Source: Amycolatopsis sp. DSM 110486 (lineage in GTDB: Bacteria > Actinomycetota > Actinomycetes > Mycobacteriales > Pseudonocardiaceae). Taken from it: 64,000 bases of DNA. Below are positions 7,980-15,385 of this stretch, one piece after another. The stretch is taken from NCBI RefSeq assembly GCF_019468465.1, contig NZ_CP080519.1, forward strand, positions 5,102,001-5,166,000, given 5' to 3'. Positions within the stretch are counted from its first letter, which is position 1. Each line of letters starts with the position of its first letter. Below the pieces are notes generated by a model. The model did not search any database. It was not told where the DNA came from and was given only the letters and a program-made list of their open reading frames with translations. A program made the position numbers and the translations under genes.

Positions 7980-10403
7980 TCAGCGCGACCGGCGGGTGGT
8001 GTGGCGCGTCGGCGTGGCCGTCGCGGGGTCCTCGGGCCAGGGGTGCTTCGGGTAACGGCCACGCAGGTCGGCGCGCACGGCCGCGTACCCGGTGCGCCAG
8101 AACGACTCCAGGTCGGCCGTCACGGCGGCGGGCCGGCCGGCGGGGGAGAGCAGGTGCAGCAGCACCGGGACGCGGCCGTCGGCGACGGTCGGGGTGGCCG
8201 TCCACCCGAAGGTCTCCTGCAGCTTCACCGCGAGCACGGGCTGGTCGGCGGTGTAGTCCACGCGGTAGTGGGAGCCGGACGGGACTTCGAGGCGGTCGGG
8301 CGCCAGCTCGTCGAGGTGCGCGGCTTCGGGCCACGGCAGCAGGCCGCGCAGGGCGCTGCCGGCGTCGACCGTGGCGAGGTCCGCGCGGCGGCGGGCGCGG
8401 GAGAGGTCGAGCCAGGTGTCTACTTCGGACAGCAGAGTGTCGTCGTCGACGGCCGGCCACGGGGCGCCGAGCACGCGGTGCAGGAACGCCATCCGCTCAC
8501 GCAGGCTCCGGCCGTCTTCGCTCCAGCGCAGCAGGCTCAGGCCTTCGGTGCGCAGGCCGGTGACCAGGGCTTCGTGCACCAGCTGCGGCTTCGGCGACCG
8601 CAGCGGGCGTTCGGCGAGCACGATGGCGCCGAGGCGGCGAACGTGTCGGGCCACCACGTCGCCGTCCCACGCGACTTCGTCCACTTCGGACACCAGGGCG
8701 GGCGCGGCCCGCACGGCGAGGGTTTCGTCGGCGACGGCGGCGAGCCGGATCGTGCCCTGCACGCGGCCGGGGTCGCGCGTGGCTTCGCCGACGGCCAGCC
8801 ATTCGGAGTCGCCGAGACCGCCGCCCGCCGGGAGCTCGGCCGCGGTACCGCCGGCCATGAGGTACACGGGTGCGTTTCCCGGCCGACGCCTCGCGAGCCG
8901 TTCGGGGTGAGCCAAGGCGACGACCAACGCGGCGTCGGGTTTGCCCGCATTGCCAGGGGATTTCACCAAGCCCGAAAGCCGCCGGACCTCCGTTTTCCAC
9001 CGCCGCGCCGCGTCGTCCGTGCCGCCGCGCAGGCGCCGCAGCTCGGCCTCGACGTCGGTCAGCTGCGCTCCCGCGTCGAGGAGGGCCACGACCTCGGCGG
9101 CCACCCGCGTACCCACCGCGGCGGATCCGTCGAGCAGCGCGCGGGCGAGCCGCGGGTGCAGGCCGAGGTCGGCCATCCGGCGTCCGCGCGGGGTGATGGT
9201 GCCGTCGGCGGTCGTCGCGCCCAGCGTGACCAGCAACGTCCGGGCGGCGGCCAGCGCGCCCTCGCCCGGCGGGTCCCACCAGGCGAGGGCGCTGCCGTCC
9301 GGGGTGGACCAGCACGCGAGCTCCAGCGCGAACCGCGCGAGCTCGGCCGTGCGGATCTCCGGCTCGGGGTACGCGGGCAGTGTCGCCTGCTCGTGCTCCG
9401 GCCAGCAGCGGTACGCGCGGCCGGGTGCTTCGCGGCCCGCGCGTCCGGCTCGTTGCTCGGCGACGGCCGCGGACACGCGCACGGTCGCCAGCCCGGCGAG
9501 GCCGCGCCGGTGATCCACTCGCGGCACGCGGGCCAGCCCGGAGTCCACAACGGACCGCACGCCGGGCACGGTGAGGCTCGACTCCGCGACGGCCGTGGCC
9601 AGCACCACGCGCCGGCGGTCACGGGGCCGCAACGCGTCGTCCTGGCGGGCGGCGGTGAGGCGGCCGTGCAGCGGCAGCACGTCGGCGTGGAGTGAGCCCA
9701 GCTGCGCGGTCGTACGCGCGATTTCCCCCGCGCCGGGCAGGAACGCGAGCACGTCACCGTCCCCTTCGGACAGTGCCAGCCGGATCGTCGACGCCACCGT
9801 GGCCTCGATCCGCGCGCCGCGGGCGGGCACGCGGTAGGTGAGCTCGACGGGGTAGGTGCGGGCGTGCGCGGTCACCACGGGTGCGTCGCCGAGCAGCTCG
9901 GCGAGCCGTCCGGCGGCGACGGTCGCCGACGTCGCGAGCAGCCGCAGGTCGTCGCGCAGGCCGGCGCGGACGTCGAGCAGGAGGGCGAGCAGCAGGTCGG
10001 CGTCGAGGTGGCGTTCGTGGCACTCGTCGAGCAGCACCGTCGACACGCCGGCCAGCTCGGGGTCGTTCTGCACGCGCCGCACGAGCAGGCCGGACGTCAC
10101 GACTTCGATCCGGGTGCGCGCAGACACCTTTCGGTCGCCGCGCACGGAGTACCCGACCGTCTCGCCCACCGGTTCACCCAGCAGCGCGGCCATCCGCGAA
10201 GCCGCGGCGCGGGCGGCCAGGCGGCGCGGTTCGGCGACCACGACACGGCCCCCGCCGTGCTCCAGCGCGAGCGGCACGAGCGTGGTCTTGCCGGTGCCGG
10301 GCGGCGCGACCAGCACGGCGGTGCCGTGGTCCGCGAGCGCCGCCAGCACGTCGGGCAGCACCGCGCGCACGGGCAGGTCGGGCAGGTTTTCCAGGCGGCT
10401 CAC
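7980..10403 (-). CDS. hrpB: ATP-dependent helicase HrpB
   Basis: An 807-residue DEAH-box helicase, the usual length for HrpB. Motif I is APPGTGKTT, motif II is DECH (LLDECHERHLDADLL), motif III is SAT (LATSATVA) and motif VI is QRAGRAGR. The HA2-like region and the HrpB-specific C-terminal domain ending around LLSPAGRPAAVTADLESFWRT are intact. The GTG at 10403 is chosen because it gives the usual N-terminus (LPDLPVRAVLPDV) and overlaps the stop of the upstream binding-protein gene by 4 bases (GTGA). Its cellular role in actinobacteria is poorly defined; RNA unwinding is presumed. Confidence 0.94.
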   Translation of the reverse strand: MSRLENLPDLPVRAVLPDVLAALADHGTAVLVAPPGTGKTTLVPLALEHGGGRVVVAEPRRLAARAAASRMAALLGEPVGETVGYSVRGDRKVSARTRIEVVTSGLLVRRVQNDPELAGVSTVLLDECHERHLDADLLLALLLDVRAGLRDDLRLLATSATVAAGRLAELLGDAPVVTAHARTYPVELTYRVPARGARIEATVASTIRLALSEGDGDVLAFLPGAGEIARTTAQLGSLHADVLPLHGRLTAARQDDALRPRDRRRVVLATAVAESSLTVPGVRSVVDSGLARVPRVDHRRGLAGLATVRVSAAVAEQRAGRAGREAPGRAYRCWPEHEQATLPAYPEPEIRTAELARFALELACWSTPDGSALAWWDPPGEGALAAARTLLVTLGATTADGTITPRGRRMADLGLHPRLARALLDGSAAVGTRVAAEVVALLDAGAQLTDVEAELRRLRGGTDDAARRWKTEVRRLSGLVKSPGNAGKPDAALVVALAHPERLARRRPGNAPVYLMAGGTAAELPAGGGLGDSEWLAVGEATRDPGRVQGTIRLAAVADETLAVRAAPALVSEVDEVAWDGDVVARHVRRLGAIVLAERPLRSPKPQLVHEALVTGLRTEGLSLLRWSEDGRSLRERMAFLHRVLGAPWPAVDDDTLLSEVDTWLDLSRARRRADLATVDAGSALRGLLPWPEAAHLDELAPDRLEVPSGSHYRVDYTADQPVLAVKLQETFGWTATPTVADGRVPVLLHLLSPAGRPAAVTADLESFWRTGYAAVRADLRGRYPKHPWPEDPATATPTRHTTRRSR

Positions 10404-11230
10404 TGCTCGGTGATCTCCGGCGGCTTCGGCAACGGGTAGTTCGACGGGCCGATATTTTCCTGCAGCGACCGCAGCCAGTCGCCGTCCGAGACCATCTTGC
10501 GAATGGCGTCGTCCACGGCGTGCTGGCCCTCGGTGTCGCCCTTGCGCAGGCCGACGCCGTAGCGCTCGGTCGAGAACGGGTGCCCGACCACGCGCAGCAG
10601 CTCGGGGTCCTGCGCGACGTAGCCGGCGAGGATCACCGCGTCGGTGGTCACGGCGTCGACTTGGCCGGCGAGCAGGGCCGTGACGCAGTCGGGGTACCGC
10701 GGGTACTCGACGAGCTGCACGGCCTGCGCGAACTTGTCGCGCACTTGCTGCGCCGGGGTCGAGCCGGTGACCGAGCACAGTCGTCGGCCGTTGAGGCTCT
10801 CCGGGCCGGTGATGTCCGACGACGTGCGCCGCACAAGCAGGTCCTGGCCGGTCACGAAGTACGGCCCGGCGAACGACACGAGCTGTTTGCGCTTGTCGGT
10901 GATCGAGTACGTGGCCACCACGAGGTCGATGCTGCCGGAGGTGAGGTCGGATTCGCGCGTGGCCGGCGTGGTCTCGTGCCACGTGATGTGGGCCGGGTCC
11001 ACGCCCAGCTCACCGGCGACGAACTCGGCGACGTCCACGTCGAAGCCCACGAACCGGCCGTCGACCGTGCGCTGGGAGAGGCCGGGTTGGTCGAAGCGGA
11101 TCCCGATCGTGAGGTGGTCACCGTCACGCGCGCGTTTGACCAGCGAATCGCCGGGCGAAACCGTCCCTGGACCGCAGGCCGCGCACGTGACCAGCAACAA
11201 CAGGGCGGCGACCACCGCGCGAACTCGCAT
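10400..11230 (-). CDS. Glutamate/polar amino-acid ABC substrate-binding lipoprotein
   Basis: A 276-residue family-3 extracellular solute-binding protein. The signal peptide ends in a lipobox (VTCAAC), so the mature protein is a lipoprotein on the outer face of the membrane. The bilobed fold is recognisable from TIGIRFDQPGLS, VGFDVDVAEFVAGELG and DLVVATYSITDKRKQLVSFAGPYF, as in GluB/GlnH proteins. No permease or ATPase gene lies nearby, so it is an orphan binding protein that must serve a transporter encoded elsewhere or act as a sensor. It is translationally coupled to hrpB, an unexpected pairing. Confidence 0.9.
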   Translation of the reverse strand: MRVRAVVAALLLLVTCAACGPGTVSPGDSLVKRARDGDHLTIGIRFDQPGLSQRTVDGRFVGFDVDVAEFVAGELGVDPAHITWHETTPATRESDLTSGSIDLVVATYSITDKRKQLVSFAGPYFVTGQDLLVRRTSSDITGPESLNGRRLCSVTGSTPAQQVRDKFAQAVQLVEYPRYPDCVTALLAGQVDAVTTDAVILAGYVAQDPELLRVVGHPFSTERYGVGLRKGDTEGQHAVDDAIRKMVSDGDWLRSLQENIGPSNYPLPKPPEITEQ

Positions 11231-11285
11231 GCCCGCCTCCTGTCGGTGGGTGTTGACAACTCACGAAGTTCTCAGGTCCGGCGGC

Positions 11286-11291
11286 TAGCCT
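11286..11291 (+). promoter_or_regulatory. -10 box of a leaderless promoter for the MauE/DoxX gene
   Basis: TAGCCT ends 6 bases before the GTG start at 11298, and no ribosome site is present in the gap. A TTGACA at 11252-11257 is too far upstream to pair with it. Confidence 0.45.
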
Positions 11292-11297
11292 AGGCGT

Positions 11298-11876
11298 GTG
11301 CGACGACTGTCCCAACCCGTGCTCGACACCATCGGCACCCTCGCCCGGCTCGGGCTCGCGGCCGTGTGGCTCGTTTCTGGTGCCATAAAACTGGCCTCGC
11401 CGGGGCAGACGTTCATCGCCGTGCAGGCCTACGACGTGCTGCCGAGCGCGCTGGTCCGGCCGGTCGCGACCGCGTTGCCGCTGGTCGAGCTGGTGCTGGG
11501 CCTGCTGCTGCTGTTCGGGCTGGCCACGCGCTGGGTCGCCACCGCGGCGCTGGTCATGCTGGCCGTGCTCGTGGCGGGCATCGCGCAGTCGTGGGCGCGC
11601 GGGCTGAGCATCGACTGCGGCTGCTTCGGCGGCGGCGGGCATGTGGCCGCCGGCCAGACCGAGTACCCGCAGGAGATCCTGCGCGACACCGGGTTCGCGG
11701 TGCTGGCCGTGTGGCTGATGGTGCGTCCGCGTTCGTTCTTCTCGGTCGACGGCTGGCTCGGCTGGGGCCGGCAGCGCGCGGCTGTGGAGGATGCGGCTGT
11801 GGAGGATTCCGCGGAGACAGGGAGCTCCGCGGCGCTGGGGGACGAGTACTCCCCGAGCATCGCTGAAGGGAAATAG
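11298..11876 (+). CDS. MauE/DoxX-family membrane redox protein
   Basis: A 192-residue protein with four membrane helices of the DoxX/MauE type (RLGLAAVWLVSGAIKLASPGQ at the start). A CGCFGGGG motif (residues around 110) follows the third helix and provides the cysteine pair typical of MauE-like thiol carriers. The C-terminal 40 residues are acidic and disordered (AVEDAAVEDSAETG). The DsbA-like gene follows 5 bases later. Together they probably form an electron-transfer pair for disulfide formation or isomerisation outside the cell; this is inferred from the neighbour and the cysteines. Confidence 0.87.
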   Translation: MRRLSQPVLDTIGTLARLGLAAVWLVSGAIKLASPGQTFIAVQAYDVLPSALVRPVATALPLVELVLGLLLLFGLATRWVATAALVMLAVLVAGIAQSWARGLSIDCGCFGGGGHVAAGQTEYPQEILRDTGFAVLAVWLMVRPRSFFSVDGWLGWGRQRAAVEDAAVEDSAETGSSAALGDEYSPSIAEGK

Positions 11877-11881
11877 GAACC

Positions 11882-12682
11882 GTGGGTGAAGCAGCGCGGA
11901 AGCGCCAACGCCAGGCGCAGGCCGCGAAGTCGGTCGCGCAGGCGAGGGGTGCCTCGAGCGACCGGAACAAGATCATCGCCGTCGTCGTGGCGGTCGTGGT
12001 CGTCGCCGCGGTGGTGATCGGCGGCGTCGTGTGGATCAACTCGAGCAAGAACTCCACCGAGGGCACGGCCATCGCGCCGACTACGTCCACGACGCTCGGC
12101 CCCGGCGTGGTCGAGAAGCTCGACGGCGTGGTCGTCTCCGTCGGCAAGCCCGGCGCGCCCAAGACCATCGACCTGTACGCCGACTTCCTGTGCCCGTATT
12201 GCAAGCAGCTGCAGGACACCTACGGTCCGAAGATGGAGCAGGCGGTCAACAGCGGCCAGCTGACCGTCCGGTACCACATGGTGACGCTGCTCAACGAGGA
12301 CTCGGACCCGCCGGGCTACTCGCTCGACTCGGCCAACGCGGCGCTGGCCGCGGTCTCGTCGCAGAAGTTCACCGCGTTCCACGACGCGCTGTTCAAGAGC
12401 CAGCCGGAAGAGGGCGGCCGTGGCTACGACAAGGCGCAGCTGATCAAGCTCGGCCACGACCTGGGCATCACAGACCCGAAGTTCGACCAGACGGTGAACG
12501 CCGGGACCTACGACCAGCAGATCCAGGCCGCTTTCCAGCAGACGGAGAACGACCCGAACCTGGCCCAGGACTTCCCGAACGGCGCGCACGGCTTCGGCAC
12601 GCCGACCGTCGCGGTCAACGGCAAGGCCATCTCGACCCAGGGCGACTGGCTCACCGGCGTGCTGAACGGCACCGGCAGCTGA
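11882..12682 (+). CDS. Membrane-anchored DsbA-family thiol-disulfide oxidoreductase
   Basis: A 266-residue protein with a short basic cytoplasmic N-terminus, one membrane anchor (about residues 30-52) and an extracytoplasmic thioredoxin-fold domain. The active site is CPYC (DFLCPYCKQLQ) and the cis-Pro loop is GTPTVAVNG near the C-terminus, with the helical insertion of DsbA/BdbD proteins between. GTG at 11882 is preceded by an AGGAA site. It sits directly behind the MauE/DoxX gene and is its presumed redox partner. Confidence 0.93.
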   Translation: MGEAARKRQRQAQAAKSVAQARGASSDRNKIIAVVVAVVVVAAVVIGGVVWINSSKNSTEGTAIAPTTSTTLGPGVVEKLDGVVVSVGKPGAPKTIDLYADFLCPYCKQLQDTYGPKMEQAVNSGQLTVRYHMVTLLNEDSDPPGYSLDSANAALAAVSSQKFTAFHDALFKSQPEEGGRGYDKAQLIKLGHDLGITDPKFDQTVNAGTYDQQIQAAFQQTENDPNLAQDFPNGAHGFGTPTVAVNGKAISTQGDWLTGVLNGTGS

Positions 12683-12734
12683 CCACCTGATCCGGTCATT
12701 TCGCCTGTCCGTCGGCTCAGGGGAGGGGCGGGTT

Positions 12735-13052
12735 GTGTCCGGTTTTCATTCTGGTCTTCACGCCGACGACGGCGCCTACGAGACGTACGCGCGCCAGGTC
12801 GATCCACTCGGGGACGACGTCCGGCTGGCGGGCTCGCGGCACATCGCCCCGCACGTGACGGTCGGTTTCTCCGACATGGGCCACGAGTCTGGCTTCTCCG
12901 GCGCGTACGGCGCGCGAATGCGTTCGCTGCAGTAGCGGCTGCACGCCCTCGGCGGTGGGTGGCACCAGGTCGGCGAGGCCGCGCGGCGCACACAGGGCAA
13001 CTTCGCCGCGGTGGAGGAGGAGCACGGCGACGCGCTCCGCAGGCTTCGGTGA
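12735..13052 (+). pseudogene. WXG/ESX-like protein with in-frame stop codon
   Basis: Read through one TAG (12933-12935), this frame gives a 105-residue protein of ESX-substrate length. The second half has the expected W-containing turn (LGGGWHQVGEAARRTQGNF) and a helical C-terminus. The first half contains ADDGAYETYARQVDPLGDD. The reading frame on both sides of the stop is clearly the same protein, so the lesion is a single nonsense change or a sequencing error. A GGGAGGGG site precedes the GTG start. The stop at 13050-13052 overlaps the GTG of the next gene, so the operon design is intact apart from the lesion. Confidence 0.62.
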
Positions 13053-14135
13053 CCGCCGAGGTCGAGCAGGTCGTGCGCGGCGGGCTGGACACCACGAACC
13101 AGCTCGCGGCCAAGCTCAAGCACGACCCGGGTGCCGTCAGTGGCGCGCGTGACGGGCACGTGGCGCTGCGGACGTCCGTCGGCCAGGTCCGTGATCAAGC
13201 CGGCTCGCAGCGCTCTCGGCTCGCCGACTCCGCGTCCGGCTACACCGCCGATCGCGCGAGTGCGACGTCGCAGGGCCTGGAGAAGGAGATCCAGGACCTG
13301 CTCGACGAGAGCGCCGAGATCGAGAAGGCGGTGGCCGCGGCGGCGGAGACGCTGCACGTCGGCGAGATCCGCAACGACCAGGTGCGCGACCAGATCGTGC
13401 GGGAGATCGCGGCGTCGATGAAGGCGTTGCAGGCTGTGAACGGAATCCAGCCGCCGGAGAGCCGCGCGGCCGCGGCCAGGCAGATCCTGCTGCAGCTGCA
13501 GACGAAGATCGGGCAGCTCACCGGGCAGGCGGCCACGTTCTCGGAACAGACGATCAACCAGCTGACCTCGTTGGGCCGGCAGCTGGGTGGGGTCCGATGC
13601 GACCACGACCAGCTCGGCGTCTCATGTGCCGCAGTCGTTCAACAGCAACGGCGCGCACGCCGTCGGCGGTGGGGGCGACGGCGGTGGTTTCGCCGCGAAG
13701 CCCCGGCTGCCGGTGGCGATCCCGCCGCAGCCGGGCACCGGCGTCGACATCAACCTGCCCGGCGGGCGGACGGTGAAGGCGCCCAACGAGACGGCCGCGA
13801 AAGCCGTGCGCGCCGCGTTGTCGCAGCTCGGCGGGCCGTACGTGTGGGGCGGCACCGCGCGCGGGCAGGGGCTGGACTGCAGTGGGTTGACGATGACGTC
13901 GTACCAGGACGCGGGTTTGCAGCTGCCGCGCACGGCCCGGCAGCAAACTGTGGGCGCGGAGGTGCCGTCGATCGACCAGCTGCTGCCCGGCGACCTCGTG
14001 GTGTGGTCCGGCCATGTCGCCATGGTGATCGGCGACGGGCAGATGGTCGAGGCGGGCGATCCCGTGCAGCTTGGCAAGATCCGCACGACGAACGCGGGGC
14101 AGCAGTTCATCGGTTTCTACCGGCCGACGGGGTGA
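13049..14135 (+). pseudogene. NlpC/P60 peptidoglycan hydrolase split by a frameshift
   Basis: The frame from GTG 13049 encodes a coiled-coil region (GLEKEIQDLLDESAEIEKAV, then QILLQLQTKIGQLTGQ). Near 13583-13594, in GGGTGGGG, the protein continues one base further along in another frame (from 13587) with a Gly/Ser linker and then an NlpC/P60 domain. The catalytic Cys is in LDCSGLT, the His in GHVAMVIGDG, and PRTARQQ is also typical. The distal fragment has no signal peptide or sensible start, so the two halves were one protein of about 360 residues. Such enzymes are common partners of ESX genes, cleaving peptide crosslinks in the wall. A G-run sequencing error remains possible. Confidence 0.7.
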
Positions 14136-14143
14136 GGATTTTC

Positions 14144-14629
14144 GTGGCTGAGTTCGATGTCGGTCTGGAAGCCGCGCGCATCGCGGACGCTTCCGCCCGC
14201 GCCGGCGCGGAAGCCGACGCGCGGTTCGCGCGCTCGGGCCCGGTGGTGGGCGAGGCGGAATCGCACGGGGTCGCCGTCTCGGTGGCGCCCGGCGGTTTGT
14301 TGGTGGGCTTGACGATTTCGCGCAGCGCCTTGCGTTCCGGCTCGGACGCGCTGGCTTCGTTGATCATGGACCTTTCGAGCCGCGCCACGCGACGCGCGGG
14401 CGACCGGATGAACGAGGTCCTTTTGACTAACGGCGTGGCGGCAGCTTTTCGCACAACGCCTGGGGAAACTCCGGTAGCGCGGCGCGGATTTCTTCGCAGG
14501 TGCCGGTTTTCGTGCCGTTCTCCTGCTTCCAGCCCCGCGGGTCCCACGCGTAGACGACTCGCTGCACCGGCCCGGCCGGGGGGACGCAACTCGTGTTGCC
14601 GACCGGGCAGTCCCCGACGTGCCGGTTGA
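14144..14629 (+). pseudogene. YbaB/EbfC-like protein, 3' end apparently frameshifted
   Basis: Residues 1-92 match the YbaB-like proteins found beside ESX genes: an N-terminal helix, then the strand pair GEAESHGVAVSVAPGGLLVGLTI and a closing helix. After MNEVLL the frame runs on for 67 Arg/Pro-rich residues, overlapping the convergent gene by about 200 bases, which is not credible coding. One base out of frame, TGA at 14424-14426 abuts exactly the TAG of the convergent gene at 14427-14429. The natural end was therefore almost certainly there, and a 1-base change in the T-run at 14421-14424 is the simplest cause. Confidence 0.6.
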
Positions 14630-15218
14630 GGTCGAGTACCAGCCACCGCCCGTCACACACGAGCACGTCGCGCACTCCGTGCAGGTGCTTCACCGGCACG
14701 TCGAGGTCGAACACCGCCCGGTCGACCCACGCGTCGGCGCAGTGATCGGCCGGCGGTGTGCAGCCGAGGAACTCGTCGCAGCGGGCGAACGTGGCGCCCG
14801 TGCGGTGCCAGGCGTCGGTGTTCAGCACCAGCGCGCGGTTGCCGATCGGGGCTGCGGCGGTGAACGGGACGTCCGCGAGTTGCTGGGTCGGGCAGGCGCC
14901 GAAGGCCGAGTTCGACGACTCATAGACGACGTTGGTGTTCACAGCGTCCGCTGTCTCCGTCGCTCCGGGGATCGGCTCGACGTGCGGTGAACGGGAGCAG
15001 CCGGGGTTACCGGCGGGCAGCAGCACGTGGATCACGACCGAGGCCGGGTCCGGGCCGGGGTCGATGCCGTCGACCCGTGCGGCGAAGGTGACCCAGTTCT
15101 GCGGGGCGGTCGAAGCGGTGGGTGCCGCCGGCGTCGTTCGCGAAAAGGTGTAAACGAGCGCACCGATCACCAGCACGGCGAGCACGATGAGTGCGGGCGC
15201 GACGAACTTGCGAGTCAT
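14427..15218 (-). CDS. Membrane-anchored secreted protein of unknown function
   Basis: A 263-residue protein with one N-terminal membrane segment (FVAPALIVLAVLVIGALVYTF) and a large extracytoplasmic part. That part holds about ten cysteines in pairs (GCSRS, CPTQQ, RCDEFLGCTPPADHC, VLVCDG, VGDCPVGNTSC, GTCEE, ALCEK), suggesting several disulfide bonds. ATG at 15218 is chosen because GGGAGGG lies just upstream; a longer open frame reaches 15263. No family recognised. It is convergent with, but probably unrelated to, the ESX-like locus. Confidence 0.82.
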   Translation of the reverse strand: MTRKFVAPALIVLAVLVIGALVYTFSRTTPAAPTASTAPQNWVTFAARVDGIDPGPDPASVVIHVLLPAGNPGCSRSPHVEPIPGATETADAVNTNVVYESSNSAFGACPTQQLADVPFTAAAPIGNRALVLNTDAWHRTGATFARCDEFLGCTPPADHCADAWVDRAVFDLDVPVKHLHGVRDVLVCDGRWLVLDLNRHVGDCPVGNTSCVPPAGPVQRVVYAWDPRGWKQENGTKTGTCEEIRAALPEFPQALCEKLPPRR

Positions 15219-15385
15219 GGTCCCTCCCCAGGCCGAGGGCCAGATTACCCGGTACAGCCGCATTGTTCGCCTTTTCGGCGGTCCCGGTCACCGGCAACCG
15301 GTTTGTCCGCAAGGTCTGGACCACTCGTGAAACCTGTGTATTAATTCAAGACGTGAAGTTTGGTCCCTCGACGAGGAGTAGCCAG

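Noticed and set aside
8001..9695. 564-codon plus-strand frame opposite hrpB
   Set aside because: Shadow of the helicase gene; the helicase has all motifs and the normal length.
13049..14629. A single 500-residue protein spanning the NlpC/P60 region in one frame
   Set aside because: The second half in that frame is Arg-rich nonsense, while the NlpC/P60 domain with its catalytic Cys and His is in the neighbouring frame.
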